Source of the DNA: Panagrolaimus kolymaensis
Taxonomy: Eukaryota; Nematoda; Chromadorea; Rhabditida; Panagrolaimidae
Length of the DNA stretch: 64,000 nucleotides
Reading direction: 5' to 3'
Assembly: GCA_028622995.1 (NCBI GenBank)
Contig: JAJQJQ010000051.1
Span: 1-64,000 of the forward strand
Shown: piece by piece, positions 1 to 11,511 of the stretch
How the letters are laid out: every line of letters begins with the position of its first letter
Numbering within the stretch: position 1 is the stretch's first letter
Translations under genes and position numbers: made by a program
Notes under the pieces: generated by a model
Seen by the model: the letters and a program-made list of their open reading frames with translations, nothing else
Told to the model about the DNA's origin: nothing
Databases searched by the model: none

Positions 1-218
1 TACTTTTATCAAGTAAAGCTTATGAAAAAATGCTGCTATGAAACCAATTAAAGGTTACATAGCAAGCAAAAATTTTATGAGATTTAAGTAAAGCTATAAA
101 GGTCGATCCAACGAATCCTATGCCAAAATTCTTTACTTTCCCATACGAAGGACATAATAAATCCTTCAATTATCACTACATATAAGCCCTTTCACAAGCC
201 TAATGCAGTAGTAATTTA
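1..218 (-). other. ITS2, partial (cut by window start)
   Basis: AT-rich stretch between 5.8S and the expected 28S 5' end. The complete copies at 8953-9274 and 18014-18335 are about 322 nt long; both ends are set by homology and are good to about 10 nt. Confidence 0.8.
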
Positions 219-374
219 TACGAATCTCATACAGATGTGCCATTCGTTAAAAACGAACGGCGCAATTTGCATTCGAAACTTTTTCATTCATGTAGTTTGC
301 AAGTCATGAAAATTAACGCATTTTGCTGCGTTCTTCATCGAACCATGAACCGAGTGGTCCACCGAATAGGATTG
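219..374 (-). rRNA. 5.8S ribosomal RNA, copy 1
   Basis: The reverse complement contains the 5.8S core CGATGAAGAACGCAGC and, further 3', the segment CGAATGCAAATTGCGCC that precedes the usual terminal hairpin. The length of about 156 nt is normal for the 5.8S component of the large ribosomal subunit. The usually invariant GAATTGCAGA block reads GACTTGCAAA here, and the same change is in every copy. Ends are approximate. Confidence 0.92.
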
Positions 375-648
375 TATGTTTGATTATTCAAAATCCTTTG
401 TTATATTCTTTGTTTATTAAAATAAAACATGTTCTGGCAGCATCCCATTAGTAGATGCTTTTTAATTCTAAGTCATAAACCCAAAGGAATAAACTTTAAG
501 GATCTATGGATATATGTTAGCACGGCATTCTACACTAACTCCATAAACCATAGAAACCAGAGAACGGCCGTATAGTTATTCAAAATAACTTTATATCAAA
601 CATACGTTTGATATAAGTCTCACAAGGTGTGATTTGTGTTAAAATCAT
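375..648 (-). other. ITS1, copy 1
   Basis: About 274 nt of AT-rich transcribed spacer between the 18S 3' end and 5.8S. It holds short inverted repeats such as ATATCAAAC/GTTTGATAT near 592-613, expected of a folded spacer removed during processing. Identical copies are at 9431-9704 and 18492-18765. Confidence 0.85.
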
Positions 649-2453
649 TAATGATCCGGCCTGCAGGTTCACCTACGGCCACCTTGTTACGACTTTTGCC
701 CGGTTCAAGCCAATGCGATCAAATTACTTTTCAACAAAATTTGCATACCGAAATATACAAAGATCATCAATCCGTAATCTTCTCGAATTAACCCAGTTCC
801 GGGCAGCGACGGGCGGTGTGTACAAAGGACAGGGACGTAATCAGCGTAAGCTGATGACTTACACTTACTTGAAGTTCCTCGTTCACGAATAATAATTACA
901 ATATTCGATCCCAAATACGGAATAATTTGACTCGTTTACCAAAATCTTTCGATTATGGTCACACGCGCTGCAATTTTCATTGTAGCGCGCGTGCAGCCCC
1001 AGACATCTTAGGGCATCACAGACCTGTTATTGCTGGGTTTCTTACGACTGGAACGCCGCAAATCCCATTAAGAAGGAAAGAACGTCATATAAATAAAACG
1101 CTTTCCTATTTAATTAAGCTCCAATCTCGTTCGTTATCGGAATTAACCAGACAAATCACTCCACGAACTAAGAACGGCCATGCACCACCATCCACCAAAT
1201 CATGAAAAAGCTATCAATCTGTCAATCCTTATAGTGTCTAGACCGGGTGAGTTTTCCCGTGTTGAGTCAAATTAAGCCGCAGGCTCCACTTCTGGTGGTG
1301 ACCTTCCGTCAATTCCTTTAAGTTTCAACTTTGCAACCATACTTCCCCCGGAACCGAAAGACTTTCGTTTCCGGGAAGCTCGTTTCAAGGGCAAATATAA
1401 AATATCCACCCGAAACTCGCTAGATGGCATAGTTTACGGTCAGAACTAGGGCGGTATCTGATCGCCTTCGATCCTCTGACTTTCGTTCTTGATTAATGAA
1501 AACATTCTTGCCAAATGCTTTCGCTGTAGTTCGTCTCGCAAGGGTCCACGAATTTCACCTCTCGCCCTGCGATACGGATGGCCCCGGCCGTTCCTTTTAA
1601 TCATTACCATGGTAAGTAAAACCAATAAAACATGAACCATAGTCATGTTCTATTATTCCATGCAAAACCATACAAGCTTACGCCTGTTTTGAGCACTTTG
1701 ATTTATTCAAAGTAAACTCATCAGACATTTACACATTACAAGTAACATGTAAAAAATCTGATAAAAAACATTTAGTAATAGTTACAACCCAAAGGGTGAA
1801 CCATCCTATCATGTACAGATCCAACTACGAGCTTTTTAACCGCAACAACAATTCAATGCAGTATGAGAGCTGGAATTACCGCGGCTGCTGGCACCAGACT
1901 TGCCCTCTCATTGATACTCTTTAATGATTTTAAAATCAAACCATTCCAATGATCCAGCCCCGAAGGACTAGATCTTGTCATTTCTCGTCACTACCTCCTC
2001 GTACTGAGAGTGGGTAATTTTCGCGCCTGCTGCCTTCCTTGGATGTAAACGCCGTTTCTCAGGCATTTTCTCCGGAGTCGAACCCTAATTCTCCGTTACC
2101 CGTCAAAACCATATAAGTACTATATACTTATACAGTTGATAGGTCAGACACTTGAATGACATGTCGCCAGTACAAGACTATGCGATCAGCAAAGTTTATT
2201 CAGAGTCAACAAAACACATCCGAAGATGCTTGGTTTTGTTCTAATAAATGCACGTTAACTTACGTTAACGCTTTTATGCATGTATTAGCTCCAGAATTAC
2301 CACAGTTATCCATGTAGGATATATGTCAAAATCAAGTAAATTTTAGCTGTTTTAATGAGCCATACGCGGTTTCGTGTTAAAAACACATGTACTTAGACAT
2401 GCATGGCTTAATCTTTGAAATGACCACATCAATCAGACAGGATCAATCAGATA
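649..2453 (-). rRNA. 18S ribosomal RNA, copy 1
   Basis: The 3' end is fixed by TAATGATCC followed by the reverse complement of the universal GGTGAACCTGCAGG and GTCGTAACAAGG segments. Other landmarks are the antisense of the 530 loop (CAGCCGCGGTAATTCC) near 1872-1887 and of AAGATTAAGCCATGCATG near 2400-2417. The 5' end reads CTGATTGATCCTGTC, the nematode variant of CTGGTTGATCCTGCC. The size of about 1805 nt is normal. An AT-only hairpin at 2112-2132 differs in length between copies. The 5' end is good to a few bases. Confidence 0.95.
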
Positions 2454-3256
2454 TATGCACATTTTGTGTAAAATATCTTACCAAAGATCAACGTTGATAC
2501 CATACGGGCGGAATATGGATTTATATCAACAGATGACGTATAAATGTCACATCGCTTTTTCCAATAATTATATACATAAAGTATATTTATAAGCAACTTT
2601 CGTTAAACTTATGACCAGCATAATAGATAAACGTACGAGCAAACAGCACTTATGTCTGTCACGCTCTTATACCTCAAGATACCTCGAAATCATCAGTACG
2701 AGCATTTCGCAACTACCGATATCCATTCAAGGGATTCATGAAAAAAATGATCAGAAAATGAAAAAGAATCAAAAACAAGCCCATTTGGCATTAAATTTTC
2801 AAATTTTTTCAAACTTTCTGAGTTTTTTTCATTTCACAAATGCAAGTTCCCGATGTATGTGTATGGATGACGGAAAAAAAAAGTGCCCTTTTTTTGGTCC
2901 AAAAGTGCTTAATATGGTTCAGAATCGTCATTTTTGAGGTTTTTTTGATATTTGGAATCCATTTTTTATCGATTTCGATAATTATTTGCGCATAAATTAG
3001 CAAATTTCCGAAAAATGCCAAAATTTCGCAAAAAATGAAATTTTCAGAATTTTACCACAATTTATTCCCTATGCTAAAAACACTAGATTTGAACGAATTT
3101 GAGGTTTTTAAAACGTTTGGTGCACTTCAATTTGCATGTTTATGCATATTTTGTGCATAAATTTGAATATTTACATGCCTTATCTTACCATATTGTAGTA
3201 TAAACAATCAACGGCTTTGACAGGTTCCATTCATCCATGTAAAGAACACGTTGATC

Positions 3257-3920
3257 AAAAATGGCTAACGCATAATATACGTTACACGAATATGGCTAAC
3301 GCAATTAATGTGTAACATCGGGTAACACAATAAACCAGTTCCATAAAAATGGGTAACACAATAAATGCATTCCTTCCAATTGGTCAACACAAGCAATGTG
3401 TTACATCAAATGGATAACGTATTGTATACGTTCACTGAATGAACAATGTCATCAATGTGTTACATGAATATGACTAACACAATATATGTGTTCCATCAAA
3501 TGAATAACAAGGAATATGTGTACATTAAAATGAATAACACAAAATATATGTTCCTTGAAATGGATAACAAAGAATATGCGTTCCTCGAAAAGCCAAACAA
3601 TAGTTATGCGTTACATAATAATCGCTAACCTTTGTAACGTATTTCACCAAAATGTGTAACATGGAATATGCGTTCTTCGAAATGGATAACTGAAAATATG
3701 CATTCCGTGAAATGTATAACACATAATATACGTTCCTTGTGATGGCTAACAGAGTTTATTTTTTCTAAAAAATGGATAACGTAGAATTTGCATTCCTCGA
3801 AATGGATTAAGGAAAATATGTGTTCCTTGAAAATGGCCAACGATATTTATGTATATCAGTATAATGGATAACACAAATAATGCTTTCATCGAAAATTACT
3901 AACGCAAATTATGCGTTGGA
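3257..3920. repeat. ~31-bp degenerate spacer repeats, unit 1
   Basis: Around twenty diverged copies of a 30-31-bp monomer built as ATGGATAACAC, an AT-rich middle with AATATGTG, and GTTCCTTGAA. Spacing of the ATGRATAAC core is 30 bp between 3501, 3531 and 3561. The copies vary much more within one unit than the whole array varies between units, so it is homogenised between units as a block. The same architecture recurs outside the array at 24440-27470. Confidence 0.9.
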
Positions 3921-4155
3921 AACGATGAATGAAAACCCTGCATGGGATCGATATGCGACAACCATCTAAAGGCTTTCCAAAATGTATGGTGAAATAATTT
4001 TAACTATTTAGGGATATTTGGTGACATAGATTTATGCATTTCTGGTTATTTTGTTGCATAATTTATGACTTTTTGGGTTTTGGGATATTTTTTGACTGGC
4101 TTCATGAATCTTTGGTTTATTTGGTGACATAGTATTTATGATTTTTTTCGACGGA

Positions 4156-4398
4156 CTAGCTTACTTTTTTAATTTTTTGGGTGATGGAATAGCTTACTTT
4201 TTTAATTTTTTGGGTGATGGAATAGCTTACTTTTTTAATTTTTTGGGTGATGGAATAGCTTACTTTTTTAATTTTTTGGGTGATGGAATAGCTTACTTTT
4301 TTAATTTTTTGGGTGATGGAATAGCTTACTTTTTTAATTTTTTGGGTGATGGAATAGCTTACTTTTTAATTTTTTGGGTGATGGAATAGCTTACTTTT
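4156..4398. repeat. 33-bp tandem repeat, unit 1
   Basis: Seven near-perfect copies of a 33-bp monomer containing ATAGCTTAC, a T run, AATTTTTTGGG and TGATGGA, plus a partial eighth. The last full copy has lost one T relative to the other units. Because 33 is a multiple of three the array stays open in one frame, which creates a false repetitive reading frame. Confidence 0.95.
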
Positions 4399-4507
4399 TC
4401 ATTGGTTTATTTTGTATGGGCTATTATTATGAGTTTTTTTCTCTGAATTTTTTTGAGGCTGCATTTTAACGGACTTTATGTAAATTTTTAAAATGAGTGG
4501 TAAAAAA

Positions 4508-4555
4508 TGGAGCCATAAATATGAGACCTCGTATGATCTCATATTTATGGCTCCA
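4508..4555. repeat. 19-bp perfect inverted repeat, spacer unit 1
   Basis: TGGAGCCATAAATATGAGA is followed by a 10-nt loop and then its exact reverse complement. It is the strongest hairpin in the spacer, about 750 bp downstream of the 28S 3' end in transcription order. A role as terminator, fork barrier or transposon remnant cannot be decided from sequence. Confidence 0.9.
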
Positions 4556-5108
4556 ATCAAAAAATAAAGGGTCGTTTTTTTATTCTTGAAATGGGTGATA
4601 AAAAAAGCCATCGACAGAAGATTAAAATCAAAGTAAAAATGCAAAAAAGTAATACCATACACTCTTTTTGCAAGTGTATGGATCTTTTAAACCACATTTT
4701 CACCCGAAATTAACCTTTTGCCGATGGCTATTTGGGTTTTTTAAATATTAAAAATGTGGTTGTATGCCTAAATATTTTGACATACAACTGCACACCTTTA
4801 TTCACCCTTGCAGAAACAATATGGTATGTGATGGTTGATTTTTTTTTCCCACCAACCTATCATCCAAATTGCATGCATACATATTCTCATGCATAATCCA
4901 AAGCTTTTTCATTTTTGATGGAATATGAATCATGCATGATTTATTATACGTATAGCTTTTTTCATAGTAGGTAGGACCCAACCATGACACCATTATTTGG
5001 TGTTACTGCATATGCAGAAACCCATAAAATGGGTATATTTCGTTCACCTTAATGCAAACCACGCATTTTGAAAAAAATTCTTTTATGCATTTTTCAAAAT
5101 CTTTGTTT

Positions 5109-5299
5109 GTGAAACACAATTTTTTGAAAATTATATAAGTGAAACACAATTTTTTGTGTATGTACATTCATATTCAAAAAATGGATGTGAAACACAAAAA
5201 ACGATTAAAAAATGCGTTTAAAGCTTTCACATCTCAAAGGGGGCCCTCCCCTCCCCTTCCCTGGGTATGGACCTCCTTTGAGATGAATGTGAAACACAA
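5109..5299 (-). terminator. four GTGAAACACAA boxes, putative Pol I terminators
   Basis: Exact copies of GTGAAACACAA start at 5109, 5139, 5187 and 5289; on the transcribed sense they read TTGTGTTTCAC. All lie within about 200 bp after the 28S 3' end, where reiterated Pol I termination boxes are found in vertebrates. The positional match is seen; the function is inferred. Equivalent boxes follow the other 28S copies (14169-14359 and 23232-23422). Confidence 0.45.
5230..5285 (-). promoter_or_regulatory. 3' ETS hairpin with G-quadruplex motif, unit 1
   Basis: CATCTCAAAGG (5230-5240) pairs exactly with CCTTTGAGATG (5275-5285). On the rRNA sense the loop carries GGGAAGGGGAGGGGAGGG (5244-5261), a textbook four-tract G-quadruplex motif in an otherwise AT-rich spacer. 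It starts about 25 nt beyond the 28S 3' end, where yeast has the RNase III hairpin that starts 25S 3' processing. The fold and processing role are inferred. Confidence 0.55.
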
Positions 5300-5310
5300 A
5301 AAATTTGAAT

Positions 5311-5741
5311 CAAAACAGATCATCCGATCTTTGGCTAAGTCTCAACAGATCGCAGCATAAACGCTGCTCTACTGAGAACAACACCAAGATCAGTAATCAA
5401 GTAGTTTGCAAGAAATCTTACACCCCGACACTATACCTTAGTAATTAAGGCTTTGTCAAAAGAACCAGATTTACCCAATTCTTTCAAGACATATAATGGG
5501 GCAATACTACATCCGAAGATGCATACTTTAGCCATACTCGACACCGAGATGCAAAAGTATTATTGCTAATCGTCTAGGATGGATTCTGACTTAGAGGCTT
5601 TCAGTCATAAGCCACCAGACGTAGCATCACGCCATTACTCTATCGAGTAAGCGTATATACCAAATGTCTGGACCTGCGGTTCCTCTCGTACTAAGCAGGA
5701 CTACTATCGCAATAACTATTACTGTCTGTAGGGTAAAACTA

Positions 5742-5779
<38 letters not shown>

Positions 5780-5823
5780 TATTAGTGGGTGAACAATCCA
5801 ACGCTTTACGAATTCTGCTTCGT

Positions 5824-5860
<37 letters not shown>

Positions 5861-6430
5861 AACGTCGCTATGGACGCTTGGCTGCCACAAGCCAGTTATC
5901 CCTATGGTAACTTTTCTGACACCTCTTATTTAAAACTTTTAAATCCAAAAGGATCGATAGGCCACGCTTTAACGGTCTGTATTCGTACTGAGAATCAAGA
6001 TCAAGTATACTTTTCTCCTTTTAGTCTACGTGAGGTTTCTGTCCTCACTGAGTATACCTTAGGACACCTGCGTTACTATTTGACAGATGTACCGCCCCAG
6101 TCAAACTCCCCGCCTGACAATGTCATCAGTGCGGATCATGCTTTAATCAAATTAAAACATTTAATTCCAAAAGAAAGTCCGAAGACAATCTCCGTATTAC
6201 TGAATAAGTAAAGAGTCGATAAAAGTAGGGGTATTTCACGATTGACCGAAGTCTCCCCCTTATACTACACCTCTTATGACTCTTCACAAAGTCAGACTAG
6301 AGTCAAGCTCAATAGGGTCTTCTTTCCCCGCAGACTTTACCAAGCCCGTTCCCTTGGCTGTGATTTCGCTAGATAGTAGATAGGGACAGTGGGAATCTCG
6401 TTAATCCATTCGTGCGCGTCAGGACTTATC

Positions 6431-6490
<60 letters not shown>

Positions 6491-7497
6491 ATATAAATTT
6501 CTTTAGATTAACATTCAGAGCACTGGGCAGAAATCACAAATAGTCAACGCATATAAACGCCTTCTATTTGCTCTGTTTTAATTAGACAGTCGGATTCCCC
6601 GAGTCCGTGTCAGTTCTAAGCTAATCGTTAAGTGTATATTGACGTTACAAACCCGAAAGAATGAAACAAGTTTAAAAAATTCACAAAATAAAATAAGCAC
6701 TAGTCCAAGTTCACCCGAAGGATCCCTCAAACATGACTTATTTCATTAAGTTTCATTTAAAAACCCAATATACTCGATTCTTAGAGCCAATCCTTTTTCC
6801 GAAGTTACGGATCTAATTTGCCGACTTCCCTTACCTACATTATTCTATCGACCAGAGGCTATTCACCTTGAAAACCTGATGCGGAATCAGGTACGGTTAT
6901 GGAATACATTATTAGGGATCCCTCATATTTTCAAGGGTCATATAAAGCACTCAGAACATAACAAAAACCGTTATGCTTTACACTATCTTTATCCATATCT
7001 CGAGATGATCTCATTCCATGGACAAAATAGCTAAAATAGAGAAGAGATCTCTATTCTGAACTTTATATGACGTATATGAGTTCATATAACGTTACCGCCC
7101 CTTATATATTAACCGAAGTTAAAATATAATCGTATTCTCATAGTGTAGGAATATTAACCTACTTCCCTTTCAGAAAACATGTGAAACCATATTAAAATAT
7201 GATAACACACATAATGAAAATTGCATGCGCAATTTCTTTAGGACCGACTGACCCACATTCAAATACTGTTCACGTGGAAACCTTTTTCACTTCGGCCTTC
7301 AAGGATCTCACTTGAATGTTTGCTACTATCACCAAGATCTGCACTAGTAGAAGCTCCAGTCCATTTTACAATGTAAACCTTCAACGCTAACTACTACACC
7401 TTCCTACATGTTATACTCTGTTTATTAGTTATACCATAGTATAACAGTAAAGTATAGGTCTTTCGCTAGAGCGCCATCCATTTTCAGGGCTAGTTGA

Positions 7498-7531
<34 letters not shown>

Positions 7532-8952
7532 TTTACAACTTCCATGTCCACCGTCCTGCTGTCAATATCAACTAACACCTTTATGGGGTCTCATGAGCAA
7601 AAAGTTAGGCACCTTAACTTTACTTGCGGTTCATCCCGCATCGCCAGTTCTGCTTACCAAAAATGGCCCACTTTCAACTTAATATTCAATGTATATGTTC
7701 AATTAAGAAACATATACATCATACCCATTAAGAGTATGAGAATAGGTTGAGAACATTTCGTTCCCAAGACCTCTAATCGTTCGCTTTACCGAGTATAACT
7801 ATAAATAGTTGAAGCTATCCTAAGGGAAACTTCGGAAGGAACCAGCTACTAGATGGTTCGATTAGTCTTTCGCCCCTATACCCAAGTCAGACGATCGATT
7901 TGCACGTCAGAACCGCTTCGGACTTCCATCAGAGTTTCCTCTGACTTCATCCTGCTCAGGCATAGTTCACCATCTTTCGGGTCTCATCGCATATGCTCTA
8001 TCTCCACCCAATTGTAAACAATTTAGATGGGACTATGTTGCTCATATAATTCGAAAATTACATGATCACATATCATTACCATAAAGGTAACTTTACTTTC
8101 ATTACGCCAATGAGTTTTATTCACTCAATGACTCGCATATACGATAAACTCCTTGGTCCGTGTTTCAAGACGGGACAGATAGGTGATTGTCTTTTATACT
8201 GATAAAAAAGAACCGCATCATATATAAAAGTAAAACAATGTAAAAAAGCCAACGCATGCGTTAACTTTAATTCACCATCTTATTTACATAATTTTTGGCT
8301 CTTTCATACCCAATTAATCAAAAACATCTTCCATTAAGCAAGGATACACATCCGAAGATATGCCCTCTAACAAAACTTAAGAAGTTATGATCAATCGTAT
8401 CAGCACAATGATAGCAAGTGCATTGTTAAACAATAAACTGCATTCAAGCATTGAATCTTACGATAACAAAGCTCAAACCGTTACATCACTTTCCAACTTA
8501 TTACTACCATCTTTCGACAACTCTATCCGTTTCCACCCATTCGGTTTCGCGTACTATTTAACTCTCTCTTCAGAGTTCTTTTCAACTTTCCCTCACGGTA
8601 CTTGTTTGCTATCGGATTCATGGTCATATTTAGCTTTAGGTGAAGTTTACCACCTTCTTTGGGCTGTGTTTCCAAACAACCCGACTCAAAACATAAAACA
8701 AATATAAGGTATAAAAAATCTTAACAGGCCTATCACCTTCTATGGAACTCTAGTCAAAGAGAACTTAAGATTTTATACCTCATATAATGTATCATGCTAT
8801 ACGCTACAGTTCGCTATAACATTACGCTATAGAGATTCAGCGCTGAGCTTATCCCGTTTCACTCGCAGTTACTAAGGGAATCCTTTTTAGTTTCTTTTCC
8901 TCCGCTTACTGATATGCTTAAGTTCAGCGGGTAGTCACACCTGATATGAGTT
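5311..8952 (-). rRNA. 28S ribosomal RNA, copy 1
   Basis: The 5' end is set by the antisense of GTGTGACTACCCGCTGAACT and TAAGCATATCAGTAAGCGG (8890-8945). The 3' end lies near GATCTGTTGAGACTTAGCC (about 5330-5350), as in other nematodes. The sarcin-ricin segment AGTACGAGAGGAACCGC is near 5680-5696, and the R2 target region is uninterrupted near 6430-6470. The size of about 3.64 kb is normal with AU-rich expansion segments. At 7580-7582 it has three T where copy 2 has four, in a conserved core stretch. End positions are approximate, the 3' end to about 15 nt. Confidence 0.94.
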
Positions 8953-9274
8953 CGTAAAAGGTAAAATTTATGCTATACATTAATTCATAAAGCAATATAC
9001 TTTTCAAGTAAAAGAACTTTTATCTCAACCATAAAAAAATGGTCAATTCAAGTTTTTACTTTTATCAAGTAAAGCTTATGAAAAAATGCTGCTATGAAAC
9101 CAATTAAAGGTTACATAGCAAGCAAAAATTTTATGAGATTTAAGTAAAGCTATAAAGGTCGATCCAACGAATCCTATGCCAAAATTCTTTACTTTCCCAT
9201 ACGAAGGACATAATAAATCCTTCAATTATCACTACATATAAGCCCTTTCACAAGCCTAATGCAGTAGTAATTTA
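8953..9274 (-). other. ITS2, copy 2 (complete)
   Basis: About 322 nt of AT-rich spacer between 5.8S (3' end near 9275) and the 28S 5' end. No coding content is seen. Confidence 0.85.
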
Positions 9275-9430
9275 TACGAATCTCATACAGATGTGCCATT
9301 CGTTAAAAACGAACGGCGCAATTTGCATTCGAAACTTTTTCATTCATGTAGTTTGCAAGTCATGAAAATTAACGCATTTTGCTGCGTTCTTCATCGAACC
9401 ATGAACCGAGTGGTCCACCGAATAGGATTG
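9275..9430 (-). rRNA. 5.8S ribosomal RNA, copy 2
   Basis: Sequence-identical to copy 1, offset 9056. It belongs to the transcript whose 28S is at 5311-8952. Confidence 0.92.
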
Positions 9431-9704
9431 TATGTTTGATTATTCAAAATCCTTTGTTATATTCTTTGTTTATTAAAATAAAACATGTTCTGGCAGCATC
9501 CCATTAGTAGATGCTTTTTAATTCTAAGTCATAAACCCAAAGGAATAAACTTTAAGGATCTATGGATATATGTTAGCACGGCATTCTACACTAACTCCAT
9601 AAACCATAGAAACCAGAGAACGGCCGTATAGTTATTCAAAATAACTTTATATCAAACATACGTTTGATATAAGTCTCACAAGGTGTGATTTGTGTTAAAA
9701 TCAT
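9431..9704 (-). other. ITS1, copy 2
   Basis: Same sequence as copy 1; spacer between 18S copy 2 and 5.8S copy 2. Confidence 0.85.
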
Positions 9705-11511
9705 TAATGATCCGGCCTGCAGGTTCACCTACGGCCACCTTGTTACGACTTTTGCCCGGTTCAAGCCAATGCGATCAAATTACTTTTCAACAAAATTTGC
9801 ATACCGAAATATACAAAGATCATCAATCCGTAATCTTCTCGAATTAACCCAGTTCCGGGCAGCGACGGGCGGTGTGTACAAAGGACAGGGACGTAATCAG
9901 CGTAAGCTGATGACTTACACTTACTTGAAGTTCCTCGTTCACGAATAATAATTACAATATTCGATCCCAAATACGGAATAATTTGACTCGTTTACCAAAA
10001 TCTTTCGATTATGGTCACACGCGCTGCAATTTTCATTGTAGCGCGCGTGCAGCCCCAGACATCTTAGGGCATCACAGACCTGTTATTGCTGGGTTTCTTA
10101 CGACTGGAACGCCGCAAATCCCATTAAGAAGGAAAGAACGTCATATAAATAAAACGCTTTCCTATTTAATTAAGCTCCAATCTCGTTCGTTATCGGAATT
10201 AACCAGACAAATCACTCCACGAACTAAGAACGGCCATGCACCACCATCCACCAAATCATGAAAAAGCTATCAATCTGTCAATCCTTATAGTGTCTAGACC
10301 GGGTGAGTTTTCCCGTGTTGAGTCAAATTAAGCCGCAGGCTCCACTTCTGGTGGTGACCTTCCGTCAATTCCTTTAAGTTTCAACTTTGCAACCATACTT
10401 CCCCCGGAACCGAAAGACTTTCGTTTCCGGGAAGCTCGTTTCAAGGGCAAATATAAAATATCCACCCGAAACTCGCTAGATGGCATAGTTTACGGTCAGA
10501 ACTAGGGCGGTATCTGATCGCCTTCGATCCTCTGACTTTCGTTCTTGATTAATGAAAACATTCTTGCCAAATGCTTTCGCTGTAGTTCGTCTCGCAAGGG
10601 TCCACGAATTTCACCTCTCGCCCTGCGATACGGATGGCCCCGGCCGTTCCTTTTAATCATTACCATGGTAAGTAAAACCAATAAAACATGAACCATAGTC
10701 ATGTTCTATTATTCCATGCAAAACCATACAAGCTTACGCCTGTTTTGAGCACTTTGATTTATTCAAAGTAAACTCATCAGACATTTACACATTACAAGTA
10801 ACATGTAAAAAATCTGATAAAAAACATTTAGTAATAGTTACAACCCAAAGGGTGAACCATCCTATCATGTACAGATCCAACTACGAGCTTTTTAACCGCA
10901 ACAACAATTCAATGCAGTATGAGAGCTGGAATTACCGCGGCTGCTGGCACCAGACTTGCCCTCTCATTGATACTCTTTAATGATTTTAAAATCAAACCAT
11001 TCCAATGATCCAGCCCCGAAGGACTAGATCTTGTCATTTCTCGTCACTACCTCCTCGTACTGAGAGTGGGTAATTTTCGCGCCTGCTGCCTTCCTTGGAT
11101 GTAAACGCCGTTTCTCAGGCATTTTCTCCGGAGTCGAACCCTAATTCTCCGTTACCCGTCAAAACCATATAAGTACTATATACTTATATACAGTTGATAG
11201 GTCAGACACTTGAATGACATGTCGCCAGTACAAGACTATGCGATCAGCAAAGTTTATTCAGAGTCAACAAAACACATCCGAAGATGCTTGGTTTTGTTCT
11301 AATAAATGCACGTTAACTTACGTTAACGCTTTTATGCATGTATTAGCTCCAGAATTACCACAGTTATCCATGTAGGATATATGTCAAAATCAAGTAAATT
11401 TTAGCTGTTTTAATGAGCCATACGCGGTTTCGTGTTAAAAACACATGTACTTAGACATGCATGGCTTAATCTTTGAAATGACCACATCAATCAGACAGGA
11501 TCAATCAGATA
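9705..11511 (-). rRNA. 18S ribosomal RNA, copy 2
   Basis: Identical to copy 1 apart from one extra TA step in the AT hairpin (11168-11190), which makes it 2 nt longer. All universal landmarks are present. Confidence 0.95.

Larger units (their letters stand above)
2454..5310 (-). other. intergenic spacer with 5' ETS, unit 1
   Basis: About 2.9 kb between the 18S 5' end and the 28S 3' end of the next-upstream transcript. Starting from 18S it holds an AT-rich, presumably transcribed, part (2454 to about 3240), a ~31-bp degenerate repeat array, a 33-bp tandem array, a 19-bp perfect hairpin, four GTGAAACACAA boxes and a G-rich hairpin next to 28S. The Pol I promoter must lie here, but I could not place it from sequence alone. 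Open frames in this stretch are repeat-driven and I do not call them genes. Confidence 0.85.
1..9056 (-). repeat. rDNA tandem unit 1 (9056 bp)
   Basis: The next unit begins again at 9057 with the same sequence. Transcription runs toward lower coordinates, so the 18S and 5.8S in this interval belong to a transcript whose 28S lies before base 1, and the 28S here (5311-8952) is completed by 18S and 5.8S of the next interval. Compared with units 2 and 3 this copy differs by single-base losses in T runs near 4370, 4917 and 7580 and by fewer TA steps near 2131. Confidence 0.97.

Noticed and set aside
629..1646. Open frames of 66-92 codons across 18S in all three units
   Set aside because: They overlap 18S landmarks on either strand and carry no protein signal.
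2611..2937. 108-codon frame in the spacer, repeated in each unit
   Set aside because: Lies in the 5' transcribed spacer and overlaps low-complexity A/T runs; the diverged edge copy does not preserve the frame.
4138..4389. Repetitive protein-like frame (AYFFNFLGD repeats)
   Set aside because: Product of the 33-bp tandem repeat, whose length is a multiple of three; a one-base loss in unit 1 breaks it.
5789..6211. 140-codon open frame in plus orientation, repeated at 14849-15271
   Set aside because: It is antisense to conserved 28S sequence; such frames are a common false gene call in rDNA.
6430..6470. Checked the R2/R1 retrotransposon target region of 28S
   Set aside because: The target sequence is intact in both full 28S copies; no insertion is present. 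The break at 23847 is at a different place and has no element attached.
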